Below, piece after piece: positions 47,296 to 56,541 of a stretch of 64,000 nt of DNA. The notes below the pieces were generated by a model. It had not been told where the DNA came from, searched no databases, and saw only the letters and a program-made list of their open reading frames with translations. A program made the position numbers and the translations under genes. Location of the stretch: positions 186,001 through 250,000 of the forward strand of contig NZ_JAIWNA010000002.1 in NCBI RefSeq assembly GCF_020216065.1. The letters run 5' to 3'. Position 1 is the first letter of the stretch. Each line of letters starts with the position of its first letter. The DNA is from Nocardia rosealba (GTDB taxonomy: Bacteria; Actinomycetota; Actinomycetes; Mycobacteriales; Mycobacteriaceae).

Positions 47296-47521
47296 GAAAT
47301 CCCGTTCTTCACAAGGCGCCCCGGGGGCGGGACGCGGTTTCGTCGTGACGCGGCTATTGTGCGTCAGCGCGAGATGTCGGTGACGACCGGTGGACTTCGG
47401 TGGCGTGGCGTTCGTCCATCGCCCTGTAGCCCTCGCAAGTCAGATTGAACCGCACCACCTGGGGTAACCGCGTCGCGGCGACACGAGAGATTCCGAGCGC
47501 GACCGACTTGGAGGCACGATC

Positions 47522-48361
47522 ATGTCCCTTCCTGCCCAGCAGCAAACCCCTCCCGGTGTCACCGGCGAGATGAACCCGAAACCCGATCACGGCGAACACT
47601 CCTATCGCGGCTCCGGCCGGTTGAACGGAAAGGTCGCGGTCGTCACCGGCGGCGACAGCGGCATCGGGCGGGCGGTGGCCATCGCCTACGCGCGCGAAGG
47701 GGCCGACGTTCTGATCGCCTATCTCGACGAACACGAAGACGCGGCCGAGACCGAGCGGTGGGTGGTCGCCGCCCGCCGCAAGTGTGTGCTGGTGTCGGGC
47801 GATCTGGCGGATCCGGAGCATTGCCGGGAGGTCGTCGACAAGGCCGTGCGGGAATTCGGCCGGATCGACGTGCTGGTGAGCAATGCCGCCTTCCAGATGA
47901 CTCGCGATTCGATCACCGACATTCCCGATGCGGAATGGGACCACACCTTGGCGGTGAACCTGAGCGCCTTCTTCCATCTGACGAAGGCGGCGGTGCCGCA
48001 TATGCGGTCCGGTTCGTCGATCATCGGGTCCTCGTCGGTGAATTCCGATGTGCCACCGCCGACGTTGTTGCCCTACAACGCCACCAAGGCGGGCATCGCC
48101 AATATGGTCGCCTCGCTGGCGCAGATGCTCGGCGAAAGAGGCATCCGCGCCAATAGTGTGGCGCCCGGCCCGATCTGGACGCCGCTGATTCCGGCGACGA
48201 TGCCGACCGAGCAGGTGGAGAGCTTCGGTTCTCAGGTGCCGCTCGGGCGACCGGGGCAGCCCGCCGAACTGGCGCCGGTCTATGTCCTGCTCGCCTCCGA
48301 TGAGGGCAGCTATATTTCCGGTGCCCGGGTCGCGGTGACCGGCGGCCAGCCGATCCTATGA
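47522..48361 (+). CDS. Short-chain dehydrogenase/reductase
   Basis: 279 residues. The NAD(P) site is VVTGGDSGIGRAVA, NAG is VSNAA, and the catalytic set is SSSVNS, Tyr and Lys in YNATKAG. The about 40-residue N-terminal extension (PKPDHGEHSYRGSGRL) is characteristic of the YghA/YhdF-type SDRs. It is the first gene of a tight four-gene operon, overlapping the next gene by 4 nt (ATGA). It probably oxidises or reduces a sugar or polyol, given its neighbours. Confidence 0.92.
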   Translation: MSLPAQQQTPPGVTGEMNPKPDHGEHSYRGSGRLNGKVAVVTGGDSGIGRAVAIAYAREGADVLIAYLDEHEDAAETERWVVAARRKCVLVSGDLADPEHCREVVDKAVREFGRIDVLVSNAAFQMTRDSITDIPDAEWDHTLAVNLSAFFHLTKAAVPHMRSGSSIIGSSSVNSDVPPPTLLPYNATKAGIANMVASLAQMLGERGIRANSVAPGPIWTPLIPATMPTEQVESFGSQVPLGRPGQPAELAPVYVLLASDEGSYISGARVAVTGGQPIL

Positions 48362-49461
48362 CCGGCGGCGGGCCAGCGCTGTATCCGCTGCGGCTCAGTG
48401 TCACCGCCAAACCATTGGTGTTCGGTGGACACGCGATCAGCCATCGCCTCGGCAAAACCGGCATCCCGGACTGGAGCATCGCCGAGACGTGGGAATGCAG
48501 CGACGTCGACGGCGAAGGCGCGCAGGTGACCAATGGGCCCTTGGCCGGCCGGTCGCTGCGCCGCTTGGTCAGCGAGTATCCCGAAGAGTTGATGGGTGCC
48601 AGTTGGACAGGCGACTACTTTCCGGTGCTGACCAAGTTCATCGATGCGGCAGGCACCCTGCCGGTCCACCTACATGCCGACGACGAGACCGCCCAACGGG
48701 TGGAAGGTCAGCGCAATGGCAAAACGGAGGCCTGGCACATTCTGGCCGCCGCCCCGGGTGCCACGGCACTCTGTGGCGTCAAGGACGGCATCAGCCACGA
48801 GCAATTGCGCGCCGCCCTGCGCGATCAGGACTTCGACGCGGTCCTGCGGCGGCTACCGGTGATCGCCGGGCAGACGATCTACGTGCCCGGCGGCACCCCG
48901 CACAGTTTCGGGCCGGGCACCTTGATCTATGAAATCGAGCAGACCTCCGATATCCAGCAGCACGCCATGCACTGGAACATGGAGGACGGATCACCGGTGA
49001 GCGACGAGCAGTTCGACACCAATATCGATCTGCTCATGCAAGAAGTCCGCCTCGATCACCGGCCTGATTTCGAACCCGGCTTGAAGATCGCCGTCGACGA
49101 CGGGGTCCAGCGGGTATTCCTCTGTGCTGGACCGTATTTCGCGCTCGAACGGTGGCAGGTCGGCACTGTGCGACCGGCGCGGCGCACCTTCGCCACCGCG
49201 CAGATCCTGACCAATGTCGGTGCACCGGTGAGGGTGCGCGTCGGAGATTTCGACGAAGAACTCGCGAGTGCGCAATCACTGTTGCTGCCCGCGATATGCG
49301 AACAGGTCGAGATCGTCGGGCCCGCCGACGTCCTGTTCGGCTACCTGCCCGATCTCGAACGCGACGTCGACACCCCGTTGCGCCACGCGGGCTATTCGCA
49401 GGCCCTCATTACCTCCCTCGGTGCGGGCCGCCCCGAACCCCATGAGTGGAGGCAGGTATGA
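48358..49461 (+). CDS. Class I mannose-6-phosphate-isomerase-like protein
   Basis: 367 residues. The cupin metal ligands appear in LPVHLHADDE (HxH) with TEAWHIL (Glu), and the later His in PGGTPHSFG. This is the type I phosphomannose isomerase layout with a second C-terminal domain. It would interconvert aldose and ketose phosphates. It overlaps both neighbours by 4 nt, so a role in catabolism of a sugar by this operon is likely. Confidence 0.85.
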   Translation: MTGGGPALYPLRLSVTAKPLVFGGHAISHRLGKTGIPDWSIAETWECSDVDGEGAQVTNGPLAGRSLRRLVSEYPEELMGASWTGDYFPVLTKFIDAAGTLPVHLHADDETAQRVEGQRNGKTEAWHILAAAPGATALCGVKDGISHEQLRAALRDQDFDAVLRRLPVIAGQTIYVPGGTPHSFGPGTLIYEIEQTSDIQQHAMHWNMEDGSPVSDEQFDTNIDLLMQEVRLDHRPDFEPGLKIAVDDGVQRVFLCAGPYFALERWQVGTVRPARRTFATAQILTNVGAPVRVRVGDFDEELASAQSLLLPAICEQVEIVGPADVLFGYLPDLERDVDTPLRHAGYSQALITSLGAGRPEPHEWRQV

Positions 49462-50336
49462 GTTCGATGCCGTTCGACTATTCGGTGAACCAATTCACCA
49501 CCACCCCATGGTCTTTCGAACAAGACGTCGCGCACTACACCGAGGCCGGGATCGGGGTGATAGAGATTTGCCAGGACAAATTGGACGCCGACCGTAGCAA
49601 GGAACAATTGGCGGCGGCCGTGGCTGCGGGGCTGGCGATCCAGTCGGTGCAGCCCTCGGTGCGCACCATGATTCCCAGTGCGGGACAACCGGAACCGAAA
49701 CAGCTGCCGCAACGGCTTGCGGCGTTTCGGAGCTGCGTGGAACTGGTGGCTCCCTTCGCCCCGGGCGCGGTGTTCGTCACCAATACCGGGCCCGCGCCGG
49801 GCGGTGACATGGTCGAAGCCATTGCCCAGACCGTGTCCGGGCATCGCGAACTGGCTGCCATCGCCGCCGATCACGGGGTGCGGATTGCGCTGGAGCCGCT
49901 CAATCCGATCTCGCTGAACCAGGAGAGCGCGATCTGGACACTGCGACAGGGCCTCGACATCGTCGACGAGATCGACCGCGACAACGTCGGAATCTGTTTC
50001 GACACCTGGAATCTCTGGCAGGACGGCAACGTACTCGACAGCCTGCGTGCCGCGGGCGACCGGATCTTTTTGTTGCAGGTCAGTGATTGGCGCACGCCCC
50101 GCTCGGGCGCCGACCGCCGCAGTGTCGGTACCGGCGCCATCCCGACCGGGCAACTGCTGCACGCGGTCTACGACATCGGCTACCGGGGACCCTGTGTGCT
50201 CGAGATCCTGTCCCAGGGTGTGCCCGACTCCGTCTACGACACCGACCTCGACGAACTCCTCCACACCAACCGCGCCGCTCTGGACAAGAGCTGGCAAACG
50301 ATTGAGAGCCGCGATGGGATACGTGCGAGCCAGTGA
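49458..50336 (+). CDS. Sugar phosphate isomerase/epimerase (xylose-isomerase-like TIM barrel)
   Basis: 292 residues from ATG 49458, with GGAGG upstream and an ATGA overlap; GTG 49446 is the longer alternative. AP-endonuclease-2/xylose-isomerase barrel features are IALEPLNP (metal Glu), VGICFDTWNLWQ (metal Asp/His-like position), LQVSDWRTP and VLEILSQ. Members isomerise or epimerise ketoses, inosose or hydroxypyruvate. Confidence 0.85.
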   Translation: MSSMPFDYSVNQFTTTPWSFEQDVAHYTEAGIGVIEICQDKLDADRSKEQLAAAVAAGLAIQSVQPSVRTMIPSAGQPEPKQLPQRLAAFRSCVELVAPFAPGAVFVTNTGPAPGGDMVEAIAQTVSGHRELAAIAADHGVRIALEPLNPISLNQESAIWTLRQGLDIVDEIDRDNVGICFDTWNLWQDGNVLDSLRAAGDRIFLLQVSDWRTPRSGADRRSVGTGAIPTGQLLHAVYDIGYRGPCVLEILSQGVPDSVYDTDLDELLHTNRAALDKSWQTIESRDGIRASQ

Positions 50337-51132
50337 CGGAACCCGGTTGCACTACGAGGAATCCGGTTCGGGCCCACCGCTGGTCATGATCCACGGGTGG
50401 ACCTTCAGCGGCCGGTTCTTCGACCGCAACATCCCCACACTGTCCGAACACGCGCGGGTGATCACCCTGGATCTGCGCGGGCATGGCGACTCGGACAAAC
50501 CCGGACACGGGTACCGCATCGCCCGCCTGGCCAAGGACCTGCACGACCTGCTGACCGCTCTGCAGCTGGAGCGGCCGACGGTGCTCGGCTGGTCGCTGGG
50601 CTGCCCGGTGATCTGGAGCTACCTGGAATTGTTCGGTACCGACCGGCTGGCGGGTGCGGTGTTCGTCGAACAGACCCCACGTCAGTACTACGCGGTCGAC
50701 TGGAAATACGCCCACAACGCTTGCTTCGACGACGCCGCCCTGGCCGCGTTGCAAGCACAGGTCAGCGCCGACCCGGCCGGCCAAGATCGTCAGCAGCTGG
50801 CCACCATCATGCTCACCGAACCCACCGCCGAAGAACGCGTGACGTTCCTGGGGGAGATGGCCAAGTGCCCACCACCGGTCCGTAACGCCGTCATGGCCGA
50901 CCACACCCGCGCCGACTGGCGCGACCTGCTGCCCACCCTCGACCTGCCTACCCTCGTCCTGGTCGCCCGCCAGGACAAGGTGTTCGACTGGCGCGGCCCG
51001 GCCTGGGTCGGCGAGCACGTACCCCACGCGCGAACGGTGTTCTTCGACAACAGCAGCCACGCACTCTTCTTGGACGAACCGGAAAGGTTCGACCAGGTCG
51101 TCGCCGACTTCGTTGCCCACCCGCGCGGGTAG
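50314..51132 (+). CDS. Alpha/beta hydrolase (chloroperoxidase/haloalkane-dehalogenase-like)
   Basis: 272 residues from ATG 50314, overlapping the epimerase gene by 23 nt. The oxyanion loop is IHGWTFSGRFF, then LDLRGHGDSDKP, the nucleophile GWSLGCPVIW (Ser) and the His in NSSHALFLDEP. The Ser nucleophile favours an esterase, lactonase or perhydrolase over a dehalogenase. It is the last gene of the sugar-type operon, where lactone opening would fit (inference). Confidence 0.87.
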   Translation: MGYVRASDGTRLHYEESGSGPPLVMIHGWTFSGRFFDRNIPTLSEHARVITLDLRGHGDSDKPGHGYRIARLAKDLHDLLTALQLERPTVLGWSLGCPVIWSYLELFGTDRLAGAVFVEQTPRQYYAVDWKYAHNACFDDAALAALQAQVSADPAGQDRQQLATIMLTEPTAEERVTFLGEMAKCPPPVRNAVMADHTRADWRDLLPTLDLPTLVLVARQDKVFDWRGPAWVGEHVPHARTVFFDNSSHALFLDEPERFDQVVADFVAHPRG

Positions 51133-51168
51133 CCCGGCATCAGGGCGCCCATCGCTCGGCGCAGCCGT

Positions 51169-51531
51169 TCAGTCTGCAGGGTGGGCGCCGTGGTGGTCGA
51201 GTCGGCGTTGGAGGTCGGTGTTGATGCGCTGGGCTTCGGCGAGCTGATCTTCGAGGATCACGATCCGGCACGACGCCTCGAGCGCATTACCCGCGTCGAC
51301 GAGTTCGCGCACCCGCGCGGCGATGCGCAGCTGGTAGCGCGAGTAGCGGCGGTGTCCGCCCTCGGAGCGTTGCGGGGTGAGCAGCCGGGCCGCGTCGAGG
51401 CCGCGCAGGAACGCCGGCGTGACGCCGAGGATCTCCGCGGCGCGGCCCATGCTGTAGGCGGGGTAGGTGTCGTCGTCGAGTTTGTCCGCGGCGCTGGTGT
51501 TGTCGGCGGATCGGGTGTTCGGGTGTTGCAC
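51169..51531 (-). CDS. MerR-family transcriptional regulator
   Basis: 120 residues from GTG 51531, with AGAGG upstream. The MerR winged helix is YSMGRAAEILGVTPAFLRGLDAARLL then SEGGHRRYSRYQL, followed by a coiled-coil dimer helix (LEDQLAEAQRINTDLQRRL). The end is short and lacks an effector domain. The open frame extends to 51618, but that stretch spans a 13-bp hairpin and encodes low-complexity KAPAPSAPGPSG. HspR-like size and actinobacterial occurrence are typical. Confidence 0.85.
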   Translation of the reverse strand: MQHPNTRSADNTSAADKLDDDTYPAYSMGRAAEILGVTPAFLRGLDAARLLTPQRSEGGHRRYSRYQLRIAARVRELVDAGNALEASCRIVILEDQLAEAQRINTDLQRRLDHHGAHPAD

Positions 51532-51554
51532 GAGGCCTCTCGGTTCAATGCCGG

Positions 51555-51585
51555 AAGGCCCCGGCGCGCTGGGCGCCGGGGCCTT
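51555..51585. terminator. GC-rich hairpin upstream of the MerR-like gene
   Basis: A perfect 13-bp stem (51555-51567 with 51573-51585), 5-nt loop, followed by GATTTT on the plus strand. Read on the plus strand it could end transcription running through from the 47522-51132 operon. On the minus strand it would lie in the leader of the MerR-like gene, where it could attenuate. Confidence 0.6.
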
Positions 51586-52108
51586 GATTTTGGACTGAGG
51601 GATTGATTTCAACTGCATTCACCGGCCGTGGAGGCCCGGTCTGAGACACCGCATCCGACACTTCCCGGGACGCGGAACTGGTAAGGGACTACTCAGTGGC
51701 CACCACCTCCTGGATCGTCGGTTCTTCCTGCGGTACTGCACTTGTCCTGCTCTTCATCGTTCCCTCCGGCGGTCCGGCCGATTGCACCGGATTCTCTTCT
51801 CCGCCAGAGGGAACGGTCGAACTTCTTCCGGGCAGTTCACCTGCCCGGCCATCTGATCTCTCAACCGGAACGACAGCGACTGTATACCCCAGCGCAAACA
51901 ATGTCTACACCCGCCACAGTAGTTATTGTGAATCGGATGGGCGCACATCAGCCGGGGCTCGGTAGAGTTCGGCGTCGGGAGCGGGCAGCGTCCACAGCGG
52001 TGCCGCGAACCGGGATCCGACTCGTTCGGCGTGGTCCCGAGCGTGCCCTGTTCAGGCCTACGATCGCGGGTAGTCGAGGTTTCGACACGTCGATGATTGG
52101 AAGGACCT
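51586..52108. other. Intergenic stretch without a supported gene
   Basis: About 520 bp between the hairpin and the MmcQ-like remnant. Small open frames exist on both strands (for example 51696-51965 plus, 51689-51901 minus), but none has a ribosome site, recognised domain or convincing composition. Promoters for the MerR-like gene (minus) and the rarA operon (plus) must lie here. Only the GGAAGGACC ribosome site just before 52109 can be assigned. Confidence 0.5.
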
Positions 52109-52306
52109 ATGCCCAGCCACGCAACCCTCTCGGGGGAGCAGCTTCAGCGGGTCGCCCGCGAGACCGCGGCGGCGCTCGCTGACGTTGACCACGGGCGGCC
52201 ATTCACCCCGCATCTCGGGCCGGGCCGGGGCGTGACGAAACGGCTCGTCGAGGATCTGGTGCACCACTCCTACGACCTGGTCGCCGAGCACGGGAAGAAA
52301 TCGTGA
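52109..52306 (+). CDS. MmcQ/YjbR-family protein with internal deletion
   Basis: 65 residues from ATG 52109, after GGAAGG. The N-terminal part (EQLQRVARETAAALADV then HGRPFTPHL) matches the beginning of MmcQ/YjbR-like DNA-binding proteins. It then jumps directly to their C-terminal end (RGVTKRLVEDLVHHSYDLV). Family members are about 115-120 residues, so some 50 central residues, which include the core strands, are missing in frame. The junction lies in GGGCCGGGCCGGGG near 52210-52228. It overlaps rarA by 4 nt (GTGA). It is probably not functional as an MmcQ protein but may still couple translation of rarA. Confidence 0.75.
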   Translation: MPSHATLSGEQLQRVARETAAALADVDHGRPFTPHLGPGRGVTKRLVEDLVHHSYDLVAEHGKKS

Positions 52307-53613
52307 GCGAAGAGCCGCCGTCGCTGTTCGAGGCCGACGACGCTTCCCGGCCGCTGGCGGACCGGTTGCGGCCCCGGACCCTGACCGATGTCGTCGGTCA
52401 GGACCATCTGCTGGCCGAGGACGCCCCGATCGGCCGGATGGTCGCCGCGCACCGGTTGGCGTCGATGATCCTGTGGGGCCCGCCCGGCTGTGGGAAGACC
52501 ACCATCGCCCGGCTGCTCGCCGAACGGACCGACCTCACCTTCGAACCGTTGTCGGCGACGTTCTCCGGTGTCGCGGACCTGCGGAAGGTGTTCCACGCGG
52601 CACAGCGACGCAAAGAGATCGGACAGGGCACGCTGCTGTTCGTCGACGAGATCCACCGCTTCAACCGTGCGCAGCAGGACTCGTTTCTGCCCTATGTCGA
52701 AGACGGGACGATTGTCCTCGTCGGCGCGACCACGGAGAACCCCAGCTTCGAACTCAACGGCGCATTGCTGTCGCGCTGTCAGGTGTTCGTCCTGAGACGC
52801 CTCGACGCCACCGCCCTGCGCGCGCTCATCGGTCGGGCCGAAACCCTTCTCGGCCCGCTGCCACTCGACGAGGACGCCCGGCAGGCGCTCGTCGCGATGG
52901 CAGACGGGGACGGCCGGTACTTGCTGAACATGATCGAGCAGGTGCAGGCGTTGCCCGCACCCGTCGACCCGCTCGCCCTGGCCGCCGCGGTGCAGAAACG
53001 GGCACCGCTCTACGACAAGTCGCAGGAAGGCCACTACAACCTCATCTCCGCGCTCCACAAATCGATGCGCGGCTCCGACCCCGATGCGGCTCTGTACTGG
53101 TTGGCGCGGATGCTCGACGGTGGCGAGGACCCGTTGTTCATCGCCCGCCGCATCACCCGATTCGCCACCGAAGACATCGGCCTTGCCGATCCCGCCGCGG
53201 TGCGGCAGGCCCTCGCCGCATGGGATGTGTACGAACGGCTCGGTTCACCCGAAGGCGAACTCGCGATCGCGCAGGCGGTGCTCTATCTGGCGACGGCGCC
53301 GAAGTCGATCGGGGTGTACCGCGGCTTCGGCAAAGCCCGCGCCGCGGCGAAACGCACCGGCTCCCTGATGCCACCGGCGCACATTCTCAACGCCCCGACC
53401 CGGCTCATGAAGGAGCTGGGTTACGGGGCGAACTACCAGTACGACCCCGATACCGAGACCGGCTTCTCCGGGGCGAACTACTTCCCCGACGGCATGCCAC
53501 GGCAGACCTTCTACGAGCCGACCACCGGCGGATACGAGGCCGAGATCACCGAACGACTCCGCCACTGGGCGCGACTCCGCAAGGGCAGCGCCCCCAGCTC
53601 CGACACCGACTGA
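52303..53613 (+). CDS. rarA: Replication-associated recombination protein RarA (MgsA)
   Basis: 436 residues from GTG 52303. AAA+ ATPase: the RPRTLTDVVGQDHLL start, Walker A GPPGCGKTT, Walker B LLFVDEIHRFN, sensor 1 VGATTENPSFELN and an arginine finger in LLSRCQVF. The C-terminal tetramerisation domain has KSMRGSDPDAALYWLARML and GANYQYDPD. Members act at stalled replication forks with RecA and SSB. It is a conserved housekeeping gene. Confidence 0.95.
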   Translation: MSEEPPSLFEADDASRPLADRLRPRTLTDVVGQDHLLAEDAPIGRMVAAHRLASMILWGPPGCGKTTIARLLAERTDLTFEPLSATFSGVADLRKVFHAAQRRKEIGQGTLLFVDEIHRFNRAQQDSFLPYVEDGTIVLVGATTENPSFELNGALLSRCQVFVLRRLDATALRALIGRAETLLGPLPLDEDARQALVAMADGDGRYLLNMIEQVQALPAPVDPLALAAAVQKRAPLYDKSQEGHYNLISALHKSMRGSDPDAALYWLARMLDGGEDPLFIARRITRFATEDIGLADPAAVRQALAAWDVYERLGSPEGELAIAQAVLYLATAPKSIGVYRGFGKARAAAKRTGSLMPPAHILNAPTRLMKELGYGANYQYDPDTETGFSGANYFPDGMPRQTFYEPTTGGYEAEITERLRHWARLRKGSAPSSDTD

Positions 53614-53631
53614 TGACGCGAATCGTGGGTT

Positions 53632-54948
53632 TCAGTGGTGGAGTGGGAAGTTGGCTCGGATGGTGTTGTGGGGATCGCGGGTGGTTTTGATCTGTCGTAG
53701 GCGCGCAAGGGTTTCCGGCTCGAAGGCTGCTGAAGCCGTCTCGCCGGGGGCGAGGAAGGTGTAGGGCTTGGAGCCGGTGATGTGGGGGCCGAGGGCGTCG
53801 AGGATATCGGTGAACCTGGTCTGGATGTCGTCGAGCAGGTGCGGAAGGCCGAGGCCGAGCAGGTAGAGCGCATACGGCTCGGTGACGGGCCCGCGTGCGC
53901 CACCTTCGGGCCGGGTTTCGGCGAGGACACCACCGAGGCCGCGGAGCTGGATGTTGAGCAGCGGCGCGACCGGCGCCTCGATGAGGGTTTTGACGACCGC
54001 GTCGTCGAGGTCGGTGAGCAGTTCGCCGCGCGACAGCGAGGGGCTGGGGTCGGTCGGTTCGGCGGTGATCCGGCCGATCTGGGCGGGGGTCAACGCGCCT
54101 CGGGTGTCGGTGAGGATTCCTTCGATGCTGTCGAGCCGAGTGGTCAGCGCGCGGCCTTCGTCCGGTTCGCCGAGGTAGGCGAAGTCGATGGCGACGGTCG
54201 GTGCGGCGCCGGGGATCTGGTAGCGCTGCAACCAGACCGACAGTTCGGGTGGTGCGTCGGTGGTGAGTTCGGTGAAGAGGTCGAACACCGCGCGGGTGCG
54301 GTCGGCGGGCCACATCACGCGGCCGCCGTAGAGGCGCGGCAGCGGGAACAGGTCGAACTCGATCTCGGTGACGATCGCGAAATCGCCACCGCCGCCGCGC
54401 AGCGCCCAGAACAGCTGCGGGTCGGAGTCGGCGGTGATCCGAGCGCATCGGCCGTCGGCGTCGACGATCTCGAAGGCGCGCACCGCGTCCGCGGCCCAGC
54501 CGTATTTGCGTGCGAACCAGCCGAATCCGCCGCCGAGGGTGTAGCCGGTGACGCCGACGACCGGATTGCTACCGGCTAGCCCGGTCAGCCCGTGCGTAGC
54601 CGCGGCGGCTTGGACGGCACCCCATTGCACGCCGGTACCGACCCGGGCCGTGCGGCGCTCGGCGTCGATCTCTAGACGGTCAAGGGCGGCGGTGCGGAGA
54701 AGGATCGCGTCCTCGATGCCGCCGGTCGCGCCGTGGCCGGTTGTCTGCGTGACCACTTGCCGGTTCGTGCTGCGCGCGAATTTCACCACGTCGGCGGCGT
54801 CCTGGGCGTCGGCGACCGCCACGACGCCCGAAACCGGCTGCGCCACAGCAAGATTCCACGGCTGCACCGCCTGGTCGAATCCCGCGTCACCGGGCAGCAG
54901 CACACGTCCACGGACCGCACTACGCAATTCCTCGATACCCATTGCCAT
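53632..54948 (-). CDS. FAD-binding oxidase of the berberine-bridge/BBE family
   Basis: 438 residues from ATG 54948, with GAGGAC upstream; the frame is open to 55167 without conserved sequence. PCMH-type FAD domain: VVTQTTGHGATGG, whose His is the probable covalent 8-alpha-histidyl site, NPVVGVTGYTLGGGFGWFARKYG, and WALRGGGGDFAIVTE. The C-terminal BBE motif is DPHNTIRANFPL. There is no second covalent Cys visible. It oxidises alcohols, sugars or phenols with O2. Convergent with rarA. Confidence 0.9.
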   Translation of the reverse strand: MAMGIEELRSAVRGRVLLPGDAGFDQAVQPWNLAVAQPVSGVVAVADAQDAADVVKFARSTNRQVVTQTTGHGATGGIEDAILLRTAALDRLEIDAERRTARVGTGVQWGAVQAAAATHGLTGLAGSNPVVGVTGYTLGGGFGWFARKYGWAADAVRAFEIVDADGRCARITADSDPQLFWALRGGGGDFAIVTEIEFDLFPLPRLYGGRVMWPADRTRAVFDLFTELTTDAPPELSVWLQRYQIPGAAPTVAIDFAYLGEPDEGRALTTRLDSIEGILTDTRGALTPAQIGRITAEPTDPSPSLSRGELLTDLDDAVVKTLIEAPVAPLLNIQLRGLGGVLAETRPEGGARGPVTEPYALYLLGLGLPHLLDDIQTRFTDILDALGPHITGSKPYTFLAPGETASAAFEPETLARLRQIKTTRDPHNTIRANFPLHH

Positions 54949-55200
54949 GTCCTCGCTCGCTGTTGTTGCTGTGTTTCGGGTTGCTGCCTGGTTGACGATG
55001 TAAGGCAGGAAAGTGTGACATGGGGTGGGTGAACCGGACTTTCGTCGTGAACAAGAACGCCGGTCACCGCCTGACGGCCCCGATATCCGGGTGCGCTGTG
55101 ACCAGCGGCCGCTCGCCACGACCCGGTCGGCGGGCCCAGCAGTTCTTCCATCGCGCTCAGTGCGCAAGCCGTAAGGGGCGCCGAACAGCCACTACCCCGG

Positions 55201-56541
55201 CTACTTCGACCGATCCCTCAATCCGGCAGGGTCGGATGACCCGATGCCCGACACCGCGAACCCTGTGCCGTTCAGTGGTTGTTCATCGAGCAGGTTGCGG
55301 GTGTCCACGATGACGGGGTGTTCGACGGCGCCGGCGATCTTCTTCCAGTCGAGGGTTCGGAACTCGGGCCACTCGGTGAGGATGAGGATCGCGTTGGCGT
55401 CCTTCGCGGCGAGGTAGGGGTCGTCGACGACCTGGATTCCATCGGGGCCCGCCGCGAGGTCGTGTGCGCCGGATTGCGGCACGCAGGGATCGTATGCCGT
55501 CACGACGGCGTCGTGGTGGGAGAGCTGACGAGCGATGGCGACGGCGGGGGAGTCGCGTAGGTCGCCCGTCCCGGCTTTGAACGCGAGTCCGAATACCCCG
55601 ATCCGCATACCCGCGAGGGAGCCGTCGACCCTGCCGGTGACCGCGCGACGGACCTTGCGCAAGACCAGCGCGCGCTGGTGATCGTTGGCACGCACAGCGT
55701 CGCGGACGATGGCGAAGTCAACACCGGAGGCCTCTGCTACCGACAAGAGGGCGCGGGTGTCCTTGGGCAGGCACGAACCGCCCCAACCGGGCCCCGGTGC
55801 AAGGAACGACGGCCCGATACGCGCGTCCTTGCCCATCGCGTCGGTGACCTTCGAAATGTCGGCGTCCACGTGTTCGCACAGTTCGGCCACCGTGTTGACG
55901 AAGGAGAGTTTGACCGCGAGAAACGCATTGCTGGCGTACTTGGCGAGTTCGGCGCTTGCCGTGTCGGATCGCAGGACCGGCGCATCCGTTCCCTCGTAGA
56001 GGCCTGCGACGTGCTCGGCCGCCTCGTGATCCGGCTCATCCGCACCGACGACCACGCGGTCGGGGTGCAGGAAGTCGTGCACCGCGTAACCCTCGCGCAG
56101 GAATTCCGGATTGCTGACGACCGGATGCCGGTGACCGGTCAGCGCGGAGATACGCGTCGCGGTGCCGACGGGCACGGTGGACTTGGTGACGAGCACGCAA
56201 CCCGGAGACAGGATCGGACCCAGAGTCGCCAGCGCGTCCTCGAGGATGCTGAGATCCGCTGTGCCGTCCGGGCCCATGGGGGTGGGAAGGCACAGCAGTA
56301 CTACTTCGGACTCGGCCAGCGACTGCGGGTCGGAAGTGAAGGTCAAGCGGTCCTCGGCGAGTCCTTCGCGGACCAGCTCCGGTAGGCCCGGCTCGACTAT
56401 CGTGACGGTGCCCGCGCGTAGGGCTTCGACCTTGGATTCGTCGTTGTCCAGACAGGTCACGTGATGGCCCAGATGTGCCAGGCACGCGGCACTGGTGAGG
56501 CCGACATAGCCCGCACCGACCACACCCACGCGGTTACCCAT
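55201..56541 (-). CDS. UDP-glucose 6-dehydrogenase
   Basis: 446 residues: NAD site VGVVGAGYVGLTSAACLA, PTPMGPDGTADLS, SNPEFLREGYAVHDF, AKYASNAFLAVKLSF, the catalytic Cys in WGGSCLPKD, and the C-terminal FGLAFKAGTGDLRDSP. It oxidises UDP-glucose (or a related UDP-sugar) to the uronic acid. It is the last gene of the minus-strand glycan operon and overlaps the GT9 gene by 8 nt. With the epimerase/decarboxylase gene at 60841 it can provide UDP-glucuronate and perhaps UDP-xylose. Confidence 0.95.
   Translation of the reverse strand: MGNRVGVVGAGYVGLTSAACLAHLGHHVTCLDNDESKVEALRAGTVTIVEPGLPELVREGLAEDRLTFTSDPQSLAESEVVLLCLPTPMGPDGTADLSILEDALATLGPILSPGCVLVTKSTVPVGTATRISALTGHRHPVVSNPEFLREGYAVHDFLHPDRVVVGADEPDHEAAEHVAGLYEGTDAPVLRSDTASAELAKYASNAFLAVKLSFVNTVAELCEHVDADISKVTDAMGKDARIGPSFLAPGPGWGGSCLPKDTRALLSVAEASGVDFAIVRDAVRANDHQRALVLRKVRRAVTGRVDGSLAGMRIGVFGLAFKAGTGDLRDSPAVAIARQLSHHDAVVTAYDPCVPQSGAHDLAAGPDGIQVVDDPYLAAKDANAILILTEWPEFRTLDWKKIAGAVEHPVIVDTRNLLDEQPLNGTGFAVSGIGSSDPAGLRDRSK

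Noticed and set aside
51689..51965. Small open frames on both strands between the MerR-like gene and the MmcQ remnant
   Set aside because: No ribosome site, recognised domain or conserved pattern; the two strands overlap each other almost fully.
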